Below are positions 36,979 to 46,495 of a stretch of DNA of 64,000 bases, piece after piece. The notes under the pieces were generated by a model. The model made no database searches, was not told the DNA's origin, and worked only from the letters and a program-made list of their open reading frames with translations. The position numbers and the translations under genes were made by a program. Source of the DNA: Candidatus Heimdallarchaeota archaeon LC_3 (lineage in GTDB: Archaea > Asgardarchaeota > Heimdallarchaeia > Hodarchaeales > LC-3); NCBI GenBank assembly GCA_001940645.1, contig MDVS01000047.1:95933-159932 (forward strand), read 5' to 3'. Within the stretch, counting starts at the first letter, position 1, and every line of letters starts with the position of its first letter.

Positions 36979-37275
36979 AGAATTAATTAATTAAAAGCTA
37001 TAATAAAAAAATTATAGTTCATTTAGTCTTTTTCTTACGAATTATAAATTATTTGCATGTAAATCGGAATATAAATTACATTAACATTTTCATAGAGCAA
37101 AATGATTCTTGGTTTATTTTATTGAATTGAATTAGCATATTAGCTTAAGAATATCAGTAGATTTTAAGAAAAATTTCTTTTAAAATATTAATTTAATAAT
37201 AAAGAAAAATTTATTGATTGATATTAATTCTGAAGTTGATTATCTAATCGTTATCTAACACAGGTTTTACCACAA
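36979..37275. other. AT-rich intergenic region
   Basis: About 300 bases between the intron-bearing tRNA and the small winged-helix-like gene. Immediately upstream of the tRNA (in its direction) is TTTTAATTAATTAATT, a plausible TATA element. Nothing else is recognisable. Confidence 0.4.
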
Positions 37276-37283
37276 TTTATAAA
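37276..37283 (+). promoter_or_regulatory. TATA box of the gene at 37330
   Basis: TTTATAAA within CACAATTTATAAACAAC is a good archaeal TATA box. Transcription would begin about 25 bases later, near 37303-37308. That excludes the far-upstream TTG at 37288 as a usable start and supports ATG 37330. Confidence 0.5.
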
Positions 37284-37329
37284 CAACTTGGTGAGTGTTG
37301 AATTGGCGAACTTTGTAAGGTTTATTGAA

Positions 37330-37533
37330 ATGAGTGCAACAGTTATTAACGAAAAACTGGCAAAATTTGCAATAAAAGAATACATTAGTCTACAAAAAGC
37401 CAAAAACGCTTCGCTTATCGAAGCAGCACATATATCTAACCATCTTGAAATACCGTATGAATTGGTTAAGAAGATTTTTCATGAACTAGCTCAAGAAGGA
37501 TTATTATCATCGATAGAGTATATCGATGCTTAA
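37330..37533 (+). CDS. Small winged-helix-like protein
   Basis: The 67-residue protein (MSATVINEKLAKFAIKEYISL...) has an arrangement of three helices and a short wing: ASLIEAAHISNHLEIPYELVKKIFHELAQEGLLSSIEYI. The middle resembles a winged-helix DNA-binding module in which ISNHLEIPYELVKKIF is the helix-turn-helix. A TATA box at 37276 places the transcript start after 37300, so ATG 37330 is preferred over the TTG at 37288. It is monocistronic and the target is unknown. Confidence 0.55.
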   Translation: MSATVINEKLAKFAIKEYISLQKAKNASLIEAAHISNHLEIPYELVKKIFHELAQEGLLSSIEYIDA

Positions 37534-37715
37534 GATCTTAATGAGAGATCTATACTACAAAAATTACAATAAGTAACTTTCCTGCGATCTTTTGCAAATT
37601 ACTTCAGTTTGTTTTTTTGCTTGTTTTTCATTGTCAGATTCAAAGAATAAAAATCACTTTTGATCATAAATTTAGAAACATTATTCTAAAGAAAGGACTT
37701 TGACTTAACCTCCTG

Positions 37716-39305
37716 CTAATTTTTTCTTGGATCACGTATTAGATGCAATCTTACTGCAATGTCAGTAAGTAATGCTGGAGTAATTGTGTAATCAGGTGCT
37801 TTGTATCGCCAGATAATTAATATTAATACTAGTATGAAACCAAAAGCTCCGAAAAAGTTGTTCATTCTTTCTATTTTGAATGGATCTGGATCACCGGTAA
37901 TTCCTGCTATAGTACTTCCTTGAATGATTCGGTAAAAAATTGATATTCCTATACTAAAAAGAAAGAGCAATCTAGAGTAGGCTGGAAACCATTCTATAAT
38001 ACGTTGAGGATTAAGGCGACTTCTGGTATCATCAATCACCTCTGCATCACGAAGATGTAATATACGTCCAATTCCTATTGCTATTATAAAAAACATTCCT
38101 AAAACGTCAAGAATATCAGTTATTCGTCTTATAGAACCGCCAGCACCTATGGCTACAGGTAAGAAACGAAGAATTACTACAATAAAGGTTAAGATGAGAA
38201 TCCAAGAGAGTACAGCTTTTTTTTCTTCTCTTCTTTTAGACACAACTGTATTCCTGAAATCTTTGAACCGCCAAATTAGAATATAACTTAATCCAATAAT
38301 TATCATCCCAAAAAAGACATCTTGTATAATAACAAGTGCAGGAATAAATAAATTAATACCCATGAAAGAAATCAGATTTTCATTATTTATTTGTGGTTGT
38401 CCTATAAACTTAGCAAGAAATAGAGTAAATCCACTAATAAAAATTAGATTGGTTAGTAAAAAGACTAAATTAGATCTCCCGTATCCTTCAGTTTTTATTT
38501 CTGCTGTCATTATATGAATTAAAACTATAACCCCGTTTAATAAGAAAAATGATCCTAAAAGAAACCAAATATTAACTAAACCCTCAGATATAAGTATAAT
38601 TGGGCCAATCAAAAGAAATACGGAAATAATCATAAATGGTAGAAATAGAACGAAAATTTGTATATCTTCAAGGGGAATATTCATATTATCTGCTAATATA
38701 ACAGGGAGAATATTATCTAAAAACTTAGGTAGGTTAATAATCAGTAACAAAAGATAAATAATTACTAAAAAATAAAAGAAATAAATCGGATACTTTTTCT
38801 TTCCTGGAAATATTAACATTTTCCTAAAAAGACTTCTAACAGTATGGTTATGGTAATTTAAAGCATATTTAAATGCAACAAAAATGATTAACCCATTTAA
38901 TATATTTGCCCCTAAAATGACCAAAATAGGATCGTTTAATTTTTCATTTGCTTTTAAATCCGCTTGAAATGCATCAAGTTCAGCTTGTTCTGTCGAATTT
39001 AATCCATTTTCATGAAATTCTTTTAATTCTTCATATCGAAGGATAATTAAATTATATACATCAAGTTCAGCTTGTTCTGTATTATTCAATGTCGCGAAGG
39101 GATTTAATTCTTTTTCAAGAAGATCATTAAACCGATTAGGATCGGATATTGGAAATTCTTTGCCCTTATAACAGTAATTTGTACCAATATCATGACAACG
39201 AGTTTTTTCTGACTCTGGAAGAAAAGAAAAACCTACGAAAATAAAAACATGACTAAAAACAAAGCATAAAAAATAAAGACTTTGAATTTTGAGAGAATTT
39301 CTGAT
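37716..39305 (-). CDS. Large multi-span membrane protein with N-terminal exposed domain
   Basis: The frame encodes about 11 membrane helices in the C-terminal 380 residues, with basic cytoplasmic loops (SKRREEKK). Before them, an exposed N-terminal region carries two Cys (RCHDIGTNYC) and a duplicated STEQAELDA/NTEQAELDV motif. The TTG at 39089 is the first canonical start, but the frame continues upstream through a hydrophobic signal-like segment (LYFLCFVFSHVFIFVGFSFL) to ATC 39305 just after a TGA. An ATG at 39309 lies in another frame, so a one-base indel near the signal segment is likely. Function unknown. Confidence 0.6.
   Translation of the reverse strand: MRNSLKIQSLYFLCFVFSHVFIFVGFSFLPESEKTRCHDIGTNYCYKGKEFPISDPNRFNDLLEKELNPFATLNNTEQAELDVYNLIILRYEELKEFHENGLNSTEQAELDAFQADLKANEKLNDPILVILGANILNGLIIFVAFKYALNYHNHTVRSLFRKMLIFPGKKKYPIYFFYFLVIIYLLLLIINLPKFLDNILPVILADNMNIPLEDIQIFVLFLPFMIISVFLLIGPIILISEGLVNIWFLLGSFFLLNGVIVLIHIMTAEIKTEGYGRSNLVFLLTNLIFISGFTLFLAKFIGQPQINNENLISFMGINLFIPALVIIQDVFFGMIIIGLSYILIWRFKDFRNTVVSKRREEKKAVLSWILILTFIVVILRFLPVAIGAGGSIRRITDILDVLGMFFIIAIGIGRILHLRDAEVIDDTRSRLNPQRIIEWFPAYSRLLFLFSIGISIFYRIIQGSTIAGITGDPDPFKIERMNNFFGAFGFILVLILIIWRYKAPDYTITPALLTDIAVRLHLIRDPRKN
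38976..39083. repeat. Short in-gene tandem duplication
   Basis: The string TCAAGTTCAGCTTGTTCTGT occurs near 38976 and again near 39061, both in frame of the multi-span membrane protein gene. It encodes the repeated TEQAELD motif. The spacing of about 84 bases (28 codons) suggests a duplicated helical unit of about 28 residues. Confidence 0.55.
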
Positions 39306-39489
39306 CCATCATCTTTTTTGTTATAAAATACTTGTCTTAATCCAATTATTTGTTCTGAGAATAATTCCATTATGGCCACGATGATTAACAAAAATTGTTA
39401 TTTCGGTTGGTTTTTTCTAAATAAAATTAATCCTTATTAAAAGAATATATAAATTAAAAATATCCCTTAAATAAATAATAACTAACATT

Positions 39490-39566
39490 GGGGTAGTAGA
39501 TCAGCTCGGTAGATCGCTTCCTTCGCATGGAAGAAGCCAGGAGTTCAAATCTCCTCTACTCCACCA
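39490..39566 (+). tRNA. tRNA-Ala (CGC)
   Basis: A compact cloverleaf without intron: acceptor GGGGTAG/CTACTCC, D-stem GATC/GATC with loop AGCTCGGTA, anticodon stem CTTCC/GGAAG with loop TTCGCAT (anticodon CGC, Ala), variable loop AAGCC, T-arm AGGAG-TTCAAAT-CTCCT, discriminator A. CCA follows directly (39564-39566), so the 3-prime end is encoded. ATATATAAATTA and TTAAATAAATAA upstream are TATA candidates. It is the only one of four tRNAs here without an intron and the only one with encoded CCA. Confidence 0.95.
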
Positions 39567-39847
39567 TTTCAAAAATATAATCTTTTTCAATTTTCATACT
39601 AAAGAATATCTAATTTTGTTTTTCATTTTGAAAGAAAATTTTCTTTCAAAAATCTTGAAAGAATTTAATTAATTTTATAATATTTGATTTTAGTCTCTAG
39701 GAATAAAGTTTTTTAACAACAAAAGTGTTAAAATTTTACTATCAACAATATTAGCCTTAATGAGTTTATTAAAGACTAAATTGAAATAGCTAGTATATTT
39801 ACTTGGAATCTCTAATAACTGTTTTGTATTAATTAGGAGTGTCTTGT

Positions 39848-41035
39848 TTGAACAACCAAATTGTATTTGCAGCTTTTGATGATCGAAAAGGCCCCGTGCC
39901 AGTTATTTTTAATTGTGAAAAATCAATTGCTAACAAAGTTGCTATAAAATCTATTGTTTCGACACTTAGTGCACGTGAAGGACAAAAAAAAGTTGAAGGA
40001 GAAGCAATTATTCCTTTTCCTGACGAAGGTTTATTAGGATTCATATATTACGTATCGCTTGATCAAAAAACGACAACTGGAGATTTTAGAGTAATATCTT
40101 TAACATTTCTTGCTCCCTCAGCATCAGCAAATAATTTATATAGCAACGCAGCTATTTTAAGTAACCAAGCACGGGAAATTGGAGAGGAAATTAATAGCTC
40201 ATTTATTTATGGTGAGCCTTTAGCCGGTGGACTTGAACAAAAAATATTTTCATGGGGTATTTCTGAAGAAACTGAGGTGGATATTAGAGAGGTGGCAATT
40301 GAGGAAAAACCAATTACCTTACTTGACCTTTATTCATTCTTTCCACCAGTTACAGGGTTTCGAAAATACGAAGATCCTTTATCATATTCTTTACTAGCAT
40401 TCTTAATGGAAATACCAGTCGTTTTAAGTGGTCCTGATCCAAAACACTTGTTTGATTTTGCGAATATTTTTCAAAAAATCTATCAAGTAAAAGAATTACG
40501 TATTGAATTAACCATCCCTGTTATCTCAAAATTTGCCGCTCAAAAAATCCAAAAAATTCCACGAGCTGATGTTGTTTTGCTCACGGACGATCAACATAAG
40601 AAGTCATTCTTTAGCAGGGATCCTCTTGTCATCTTAACTACCTACCAAGAATATAAAACCCCCTATCACAAATTTGAAGAAAAATATCTAAAACGTGTTG
40701 GTGAATGGCTCAAAAAATCAAGAGATATTACCCACGATGAAGAACTTTCCTTGAGAACAATAAAAATAGAAGTTGATGGCATTGATGATCGTCTCAATCA
40801 ACTAATCTTCTTAGCTGATGGAAAACGATCAATGAGTACAAAAGAAGTTCAAGATTTCATCGATAAAAGTACGCGACTGCATATTGATAAGGAATTATTG
40901 GATTTTCTTATAGATATCTCGTTAGTATCACATAAAATTCCTGCTAAAAAACTGAATATTTTATTAAGCCCTTCAAAACCTTATGAAGATCTTGAATTCC
41001 GTTCTAAAGACACTATTGGAATGGTAAACGTATAA
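39848..41035 (+). CDS. Longin-like (possibly longin-DENN/NPRL2-like) protein
   Basis: The 396-residue protein begins with a longin-type strand and hairpin (IVFAAFDDRKGPVPVIFN), a helix (NKVAIKSIVSTLS), and a GLLGFIYYVSL...RVISLTFLAP strand pair. This is the layout of longin domains in NPRL2, FLCN and DENN proteins, where the first strand ends in a xxKGPxx turn. A second block (DPLSYSLLAFLMEIPVVLSGPDPKHLFDFANIF) resembles the cDENN core pattern of a helix, strand and SG/SP turn. The C-terminal third is helical. The family call is by pattern only. TTG 39848 is preferred, eight bases after AGGAG. ATPase subunit B and a Roadblock protein follow on the same strand. Confidence 0.5.
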   Translation: MNNQIVFAAFDDRKGPVPVIFNCEKSIANKVAIKSIVSTLSAREGQKKVEGEAIIPFPDEGLLGFIYYVSLDQKTTTGDFRVISLTFLAPSASANNLYSNAAILSNQAREIGEEINSSFIYGEPLAGGLEQKIFSWGISEETEVDIREVAIEEKPITLLDLYSFFPPVTGFRKYEDPLSYSLLAFLMEIPVVLSGPDPKHLFDFANIFQKIYQVKELRIELTIPVISKFAAQKIQKIPRADVVLLTDDQHKKSFFSRDPLVILTTYQEYKTPYHKFEEKYLKRVGEWLKKSRDITHDEELSLRTIKIEVDGIDDRLNQLIFLADGKRSMSTKEVQDFIDKSTRLHIDKELLDFLIDISLVSHKIPAKKLNILLSPSKPYEDLEFRSKDTIGMVNV

Positions 41036-41206
41036 ATAATATTCTTAAAAAGAAATCAAATTTATCCAGTGATTTTCCCCATCCTTCTTTAGAGGAAGAA
41101 GAAGAAAAATAACTTTTTTATTAACAGTAAAAATTGAAGAATTAATTAGAATAATTGATAACAGGCAAAAAAAACAAATATATTACTTATAAGGATAATA
41201 TTTCGC

Positions 41207-41220
41207 CTTTTAATATAAAA
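41207..41220 (+). promoter_or_regulatory. TATA-like promoter of the ATPase subunit B gene
   Basis: CTTTTAATATAAAA is a good TATA element 30 bases before the ATG at 41250, with the AGGTTG ribosome site at about 41238. This predicts a very short leader and independent transcription of atpB. Confidence 0.4.
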
Positions 41221-41249
41221 TAAAGTCATTTTTACACAGGTTGAATTCG

Positions 41250-42686
41250 ATGGTAGAAAGAAGTTCACAAATAATCAATTATCAAACTGTTGATAGCGTA
41301 AGTGGACCATTAATTTTTGTTAAAAATACACGTGGAGTCTCTTATGGAGAAATTGTTCAGATTGAATCTCCTAATGCTGGACGATTGAGTGGACAAGTTC
41401 TCGAAGTTTCTAACGATATGAGCATTGTTCAAGTATTCGAAGGAACAAGAGGATTGGACACTAGTAAAACTACTGTAAGATTTTTAGGTGACACAATTAA
41501 ATTTCCTTGCACTCAAGATATGATTGGTAGAGTATTTAGCGGAAGTGGAAAGGTTATTGATGGTGGCCCAAAAATATTTGCAGAGGAACTAGTAGATATT
41601 TTAGGAGCACCTATTAATCCGTATGCTAGAGAATTTCCCCGTGAATTTATTCAAACAGGAATTTCGTCAATAGATGGATTAAATACATTGGTTCGGGGTC
41701 AGAAATTACCATTATTCTCAGGAAATGGTCTACCTCATAATCAAGTCGCAGCACAGATTGCACGTCAAGCGAAAGTACTTGGTAAAGAAGAAGATTTTGC
41801 TGTAGTCTTTGCTGCAGTTGGTATTACAGCGGAGGAAGCTAGATTCTTTCGTGAAGATTTTGAAAGAACAGGAGCACTTGAGAAAGTTATTTTATTCTTA
41901 AATTTGGCTGATGAACCAGCAGTTGAAAGAATTTTGACTCCTAGATTAGCTCTAACTGCAGCTGAATATTTAGCCTACGAATACGACTACCACTTATTAG
42001 TAATTATTACAGACATGACAAATTATGCAGAGGCTCTTAGAGAAATATCAGCTGCTCGTCAAGAAGTACCTGGACGAAGAGGTTATCCTGGTTATCTTTA
42101 TACTGATCTTGCTTCTATTTATGAACGAGCAGGTCGTATCAAAGGAAGAAAAGGATCAATAACACAAATTCCAATTCTTTCAATGCCTTCAGACGATTTA
42201 ACACACCCTATCCCTGACCTTTCTGGTTATATCACTGAGGGACAGTTAATCGTTGATCGAGGATTAGCACGTAAAAACATTTATCCTCCAATTCAGCCTT
42301 TGATTAGTCTATCACGTTTGATGAGGGAAGGAATTGGTAAAGGTAGGACACATTCATCTCACAAATCTTTACAAGATCAGCTGTTTGCTGGATATGCTAG
42401 AGGACAAGAACTACGGGCTTTGGCAGCTGTAGTAGGTGAAGAAGCTTTATCCGAAGAAGATAACAAAGTATTAGAATTTTCTTATGAATTCGAAAATCGT
42501 TTCCTTAATCAAGGTCCGTATGAAGAGAGATCAATATTTGATACACTTGAGCTTGGTTGGGAGCTCCTGACCATTTTCGATTACGATACACTATATAGAA
42601 TTCCTCCCAAAGTTAAACAAGCCTTTCATCCTAAATTTAGGACCCAACCTCTCTCATTTGATGATCCTGACCCAGAAGAAGAATAA
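41250..42686 (+). CDS. atpB: A/V-type ATPase subunit B
   Basis: The 478-residue non-catalytic B subunit of the archaeal A1Ao (V-type) ATPase alternates with subunit A in the hexameric head. Motifs: [17 protein letters not shown], the degenerate P-loop region [80 protein letters not shown] and [15 protein letters not shown]. The length is normal. ATG 41250 is six bases after AGGTTG. The gene is separated from the rest of the ATPase operon: no subunit A, D, E or K is adjacent. It lies between a longin-like and a Roadblock gene. Confidence 0.97.
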   Translation: MVERSSQIINYQTVDSVSGPLIFVKNTRGVSYGEIVQIESPNAGRLSGQVLEVSNDMSIVQVFEGTRGLDTSKTTVRFLGDTIKFPCTQDMIGRVFSGSGKVIDGGPKIFAEELVDILGAPINPYAREFPREFIQTGISSIDGLNTLVRGQKLPLFSGNGLPHNQVAAQIARQAKVLGKEEDFAVVFAAVGITAEEARFFREDFERTGALEKVILFLNLADEPAVERILTPRLALTAAEYLAYEYDYHLLVIITDMTNYAEALREISAARQEVPGRRGYPGYLYTDLASIYERAGRIKGRKGSITQIPILSMPSDDLTHPIPDLSGYITEGQLIVDRGLARKNIYPPIQPLISLSRLMREGIGKGRTHSSHKSLQDQLFAGYARGQELRALAAVVGEEALSEEDNKVLEFSYEFENRFLNQGPYEERSIFDTLELGWELLTIFDYDTLYRIPPKVKQAFHPKFRTQPLSFDDPDPEEE

Positions 42687-42725
42687 TTGAAATTACTAAT
42701 GTTATTTCAATTTGACTTATCTTTA

Positions 42726-42733
42726 TTTTTTTT
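42726..42733 (+). terminator. Poly-T terminator after atpB
   Basis: Eight T residues in CTTTATTTTTTTTATTTC lie 40 bases past the atpB stop. This is typical of intrinsic archaeal termination on U-tracts. Confidence 0.4.
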
Positions 42734-43021
42734 ATTTCACAACAAAAGAGTGAGTTGAAAGTATTTTTTGTCGAAATTATATCAGTTTTGGTAAATTTAT
42801 ATATAATATATAAACATATAAATTAATATAATACAAAATAAGATTTTTATAAAGCAAGAAAGAATAGGTAAATGTAGGCAAGAATACTTGAATAAATTAT
42901 ACTTCAAGGAAAAATTATAAATACCTAATAAATTTACATGAAAAAACGAATCTCAGTTTAGTAACAAAAACAATTTTTATCTTGGATTACAATCTTTGAT
43001 TATTATTTAGGTGTTATTTCG
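42734..43021. other. AT-rich intergenic region upstream of Roadblock gene
   Basis: This stretch holds strongly TATA-like DNA (TTTATATATAATATATAAAC near 42795) and a second candidate (AAATTATAAATACC near 42912). Either could promote the Roadblock gene. No coding frame is seen. Confidence 0.4.
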
Positions 43022-43435
43022 GTGTACAGTTTCGGAGAACCTATCCCAGCAGTAGTCAATGTCTTAAAATCATTTTATGAAAAACTACCCGGCATTCAAC
43101 TTTGTTCTGTAGTTTCAATTGAAGGTTTACCAATCTCACATTATCCTGAAGATCTTCCCGGTCAAGCTGACAGTACAAGAGTTGCTGCGATGACTGCTTC
43201 TATATTATCATTAGGAGAACGTGCTATGCTGGAAGTGGGGTTCCAAGAATTAGATAGAATTTTAGTGGAAGGACCACAGGGTTATTTAATCTCTGTGACT
43301 TGTGGTAGTAAAGCTGTGTTAACAGTTAGTGCATCAAAAGCTCTGAAAATTGGTCTACTTTTTTATGACATGCAAAGAACTGCAAAGGAGATAGGGAGTA
43401 TTTTGGAAAATCCCGAAGATGAAGAAGAAGGATAG
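43022..43435 (+). CDS. Roadblock/LC7-domain protein
   Basis: The 137-residue protein has the Roadblock fold: helix (PAVVNVLKSFYEKLPG), strand (IQLCSVVSIEGLPISHYPED), long helix (DSTRVAAMTASILSLGERAMLEVGF), strand pair (LDRILVEGPQGYLISVTCGSKAVLTVSAS) and C-terminal helix. In bacteria and eukaryotes such proteins bind and regulate small GTPases (MglB, Ragulator, dynein light chain). AGGTG precedes the GTG by eight bases. The gene lies downstream of atpB and a longin-like gene, an arrangement reminiscent of Ragulator/V-ATPase partners. Confidence 0.93.
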   Translation: MYSFGEPIPAVVNVLKSFYEKLPGIQLCSVVSIEGLPISHYPEDLPGQADSTRVAAMTASILSLGERAMLEVGFQELDRILVEGPQGYLISVTCGSKAVLTVSASKALKIGLLFYDMQRTAKEIGSILENPEDEEEG

Positions 43436-43583
43436 CATTCTGTTCTTTAATTAGTAAAACAAGCTTTAATTATTTCTTTTAAGATTGTAATTATTCCAAA
43501 TATTCTACTTTTATAGTTGAGTTCAGTAAGAAATACTCAGAAAAAATATTAATTGAATATTCTTTTTGTTGAAATGACCTATT

Positions 43584-44273
43584 ATGCATGAAATAATAGA
43601 ATCAGCGTTAAATGCAAACCGTTCTGTGCTGACAATTACAGAATCCAAAAAAATCTTTGATTCATATGGTCTACCTATTAATAAAAGTATTTTTGTAGAG
43701 AATGAAGACGATTTAGTCCAAAACATTGGGGAATTACGACCACCTGTTGTAATGAAGATTGTATCACCTCAGATTACTCATAAAACGGATGTTGGTGGAG
43801 TAGTTCTTGATTTACAAACCCCTTTGGAAATAAAGAAAGCGTATATTATTATGACTAATGTAATTTCAAAATTACGTCCAGATGCATCCATACAAGGGGT
43901 AATAATTGAGGAACAGGTGAAAAACGGTCTAGAGCTAATACTTGGTACCTTCAACGATCCTGTTTTTGGATCAATTCTTATGTTTGGATTAGGCGGAATT
44001 TTCGTTGAGGTTCTTAAAGATGTAGCGTTTAGACTGATTCCTATAGATGAACAGGAAGCTTATGATATTATTGATGATATTAAATCTTCTTTTCTTTTAA
44101 AAGGATATAGAGGTAAAAATTCAATTAATAGAGAACAGTTAGTTTCTATTATCCTATCCCTATCTAAAATTGTTGAAGATAACCCGATAAAAGAAATAGA
44201 TATTAATCCACTAATATCTATTGATAATAAGCTAGTGGTTGTCGATGCAAGAATTATTCTAAAAGAAAACTAG
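43584..44273 (+). CDS. acdB: ADP-forming acyl-CoA synthetase beta subunit (ATP-grasp)
   Basis: The 229-residue protein is the ATP-grasp subunit of ADP-forming acetyl/acyl-CoA synthetase, which makes ATP from acyl-CoA in archaeal fermentation. Motifs include VVMKIVSPQITHKTDVGGVVLDL, VIIEEQVKNGLELILGTFNDPVFGSILMFGLGGIFVEVLKDVAFRL and EIDINPLI. The length matches stand-alone beta subunits. The alpha (CoA-binding, phosphohistidine) partner is not in the window. No Shine-Dalgarno is visible before the ATG. It is followed by a convergent membrane protein gene. Confidence 0.92.
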   Translation: MHEIIESALNANRSVLTITESKKIFDSYGLPINKSIFVENEDDLVQNIGELRPPVVMKIVSPQITHKTDVGGVVLDLQTPLEIKKAYIIMTNVISKLRPDASIQGVIIEEQVKNGLELILGTFNDPVFGSILMFGLGGIFVEVLKDVAFRLIPIDEQEAYDIIDDIKSSFLLKGYRGKNSINREQLVSIILSLSKIVEDNPIKEIDINPLISIDNKLVVVDARIILKEN

Positions 44274-44305
44274 AGTCGTCTTATAAAACACATTTAATTA
44301 TGATT

Positions 44306-44725
44306 TTACGAACCAGCTTTTTTATAATAAACCCTATAAAATGTTATAATGCTAGCAATATTAATGATTCCCACCACAATTCCCATACCAATCATTAATA
44401 GAATTAATGATTCATTAATAGAAATTATATCAAAATTAGATAACATGACTGCCAGAACAGCAATTATTCCAAGGACAAATGTTGGCAATCTTAAGAATTT
44501 ACTCATTGTTTCTTGATTTACCTGTATCCATAATTTTTCTAGCATGGAAAATCCAACAATTCCAATTACTAACCCAATAATGAGCGGGAAAATAAATAGA
44601 TTAAGAGACTCATCTGACCCTAAAAAACCTTGTGAAAATGTAAGTATAAGAATTAGTACAACAAAAGTAATGATAGGTGTAGCTAATAACTCCCATTTAT
44701 CAAATTTTTCTTTAAAAGAAGTCAT
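44306..44725 (-). CDS. Four-helix membrane protein, unknown
   Basis: The 139-residue protein has four hydrophobic segments (TPIITFVVLILILTFSQGFL; LFIFPLIIGLVIGIVGFSML; LPTFVLGIIAVLAVMLSNF; LILLMIGMGIVVGIINIASII) and a basic C-terminus. No motif is recognised. It is monocistronic, convergent with acdB and divergent from the UbiA gene. Confidence 0.65.
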   Translation of the reverse strand: MTSFKEKFDKWELLATPIITFVVLILILTFSQGFLGSDESLNLFIFPLIIGLVIGIVGFSMLEKLWIQVNQETMSKFLRLPTFVLGIIAVLAVMLSNFDIISINESLILLMIGMGIVVGIINIASIITFYRVYYKKAGS

Positions 44726-44826
44726 ACCAAAACGTATCCTGATTCATGGAGTATAATTTTCTATTTATTAACCAAATTTAAATAATCGTATAAATCACAT
44801 TTTACTTGATTAATGGAAGAATTTGA

Positions 44827-45783
44827 GTGAATTTCTCTATGTACAATAAAATACAGAACTATTTTATGCTTTTCAGACCTTGGCAATATTATAAAAATGT
44901 CCTAATATTTTTTGGAATAGTTTTTTCAGGAAGTATGCTCGATTTCACATTATACATGCCTTTAGTACTCGGATTTATCTCGCTTTGCCTTATATCTTCA
45001 GTTAATTATATAATAAATGATTTAAGGGATAGAGAGCATGATAAACTTCACCCCGAGAAAAAAAATCGTCCAATCGCTTCAGGAAATGTATCAATACTTG
45101 AAGCTTATACTTTATTATTGATATTTGGTTTTTTAAGCATAATCATTGCATCTTTAATCCCCATGGAAACAGAAAACAGATATTATTTGATTGGGATTTT
45201 AGTCTTAATTTTTACAACAAGCCAGCTATATACTTACTATTTCAAGCATAAAGCTCTATTTGATGTAACTTTTATTGCATTAAATTATATTTGGAGAGCT
45301 ATTGCGGGAGTCATTATCATTGATGTTTACTTGTCTCCTTGGCTTTTTGCTCTTGGATTCTTATTTGCTTTATTTCTAGCATTAGCTAAGAGAAGAGGAG
45401 ATTTGATTCTACTAGGCGATGAAGCAAAAAAACATCGGAAGGTATTTGAAGAGTATAATCTTCCATTATTAGACCAATTCATAACAATAGTAATAGGATC
45501 CATGATTGTATCTTGGGCTATTTATATAATTGAAGCTCCTTTTCGTACCAATGTCCCTGTCACGTTCACTAATGAAAATCTAGCATTATTAAGTATTCCT
45601 TTAGTTACAATTTCTGCCTTAAAGTTAGTAATGCTTCTTCAAACTGATGGAAAATATGCCAGAAGGGCAGAATTACTTTTTTTCAATAGTGATATTATAA
45701 TTCTAGGAGTTATTACAGGGATTGTAATTATATTAGCTATTTATTGGGATAATGTGGAACAGTTTGTGTCGCAAATCATTTAG
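44827..45783 (+). CDS. UbiA-family prenyltransferase (decaprenyl-phosphate phosphoribosyltransferase-like)
   Basis: The 318-residue membrane enzyme has about eight helices. The first Asp-rich motif is NDLRDREHDKLHPEKKNRP, and the second region reads LAKRRGDLILLGDEAKKHRKVFEEYN. The Lys-Arg-Arg start and the RKVFEEYNLPLLDQ continuation resemble decaprenyl-phosphate phosphoribosyltransferases more than lipid-forming GGGP transferases or menaquinone UbiA. It would put a phosphoribosyl group on a polyprenyl phosphate for glycan synthesis. Start GTG 44827 with GGAAG upstream. It is monocistronic. Confidence 0.85.
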   Translation: MNFSMYNKIQNYFMLFRPWQYYKNVLIFFGIVFSGSMLDFTLYMPLVLGFISLCLISSVNYIINDLRDREHDKLHPEKKNRPIASGNVSILEAYTLLLIFGFLSIIIASLIPMETENRYYLIGILVLIFTTSQLYTYYFKHKALFDVTFIALNYIWRAIAGVIIIDVYLSPWLFALGFLFALFLALAKRRGDLILLGDEAKKHRKVFEEYNLPLLDQFITIVIGSMIVSWAIYIIEAPFRTNVPVTFTNENLALLSIPLVTISALKLVMLLQTDGKYARRAELLFFNSDIIILGVITGIVIILAIYWDNVEQFVSQII

Positions 45784-46042
45784 GACGCAAGATTATAATT
45801 ATATTAACACTTAAATTTGATTTCAATTAATTATCATGACACTATGGTATTAATTTTTATAAAATGAAAAAAAACATTAGAATTATTAAGTCACAACCAA
45901 AAATATGATTAAAAATTAGTAGATAAACTCTTGAAAACTAAGAATAAGTTTTTCAATAAAAAAACATGAAATTTCCAATTATTCTAAGAAAATAGAGAAA
46001 ATAATATTCAATTTTTAAAAAAAAGTGAATTAGGTAATAAAA

Positions 46043-46471
46043 ATGGCATTTGAACCAACTAAAGTCGGTCTTATTAGACCTGGAAAATATATCATAGAAC
46101 CAGATTCAAAAAAAATATGCCAAGTAGTATCAGTTGATAAGTCAAAACCTGGAAAACATGGAGCTGCAAAAGCAAGAATGGTCTTAATAGGGTTATTTGA
46201 TGGCAAAAAAAGCGAATTAGTTTCAGGAGTGGATAAACGTGTTAATGTCCCAATTATCGAAAAGAAATCAGCTACTGTTACCAATGTTCTGGAAACCACT
46301 GTTATGTTAATGGATTCTGAAGATTTTTCAGAGTTCGAAGTTATGCTTCCTACTGATGAAGACCTGCGGAATAAACTCCTTGATTTGTTCAAAGCTGGTA
46401 AAGGAGTATCCGTTGAAGTTTGGAATGTAATGAATCAAAAAAAGATTGATAAAGTTAACGAAGAAGAATAA
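46043..46471 (+). CDS. eif5a: Translation initiation factor aIF5A
   Basis: The 142-residue factor relieves stalled ribosomes and helps peptide-bond formation at poor substrates. The hypusine site lies in KPGKHGAAKAR (residues 35-45, the modified Lys being that of PGKHG). The N-terminal SH3-like and C-terminal OB folds are complete (MVLIGLFDGKKSELV; VEVWNVMNQKKID). Asgard aIF5A is about this length. TAGGT precedes the ATG. Nob1 follows 24 bases downstream in an informational operon. Confidence 0.96.
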   Translation: MAFEPTKVGLIRPGKYIIEPDSKKICQVVSVDKSKPGKHGAAKARMVLIGLFDGKKSELVSGVDKRVNVPIIEKKSATVTNVLETTVMLMDSEDFSEFEVMLPTDEDLRNKLLDLFKAGKGVSVEVWNVMNQKKIDKVNEEE

Positions 46472-46495
46472 ATTTCCAAAATAATAGATATTAAT

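Noticed and set aside
46030..46392. 120-codon frame antisense to aIF5A
   Set aside because: Shadow of the aIF5A coding sequence; no ribosome site.
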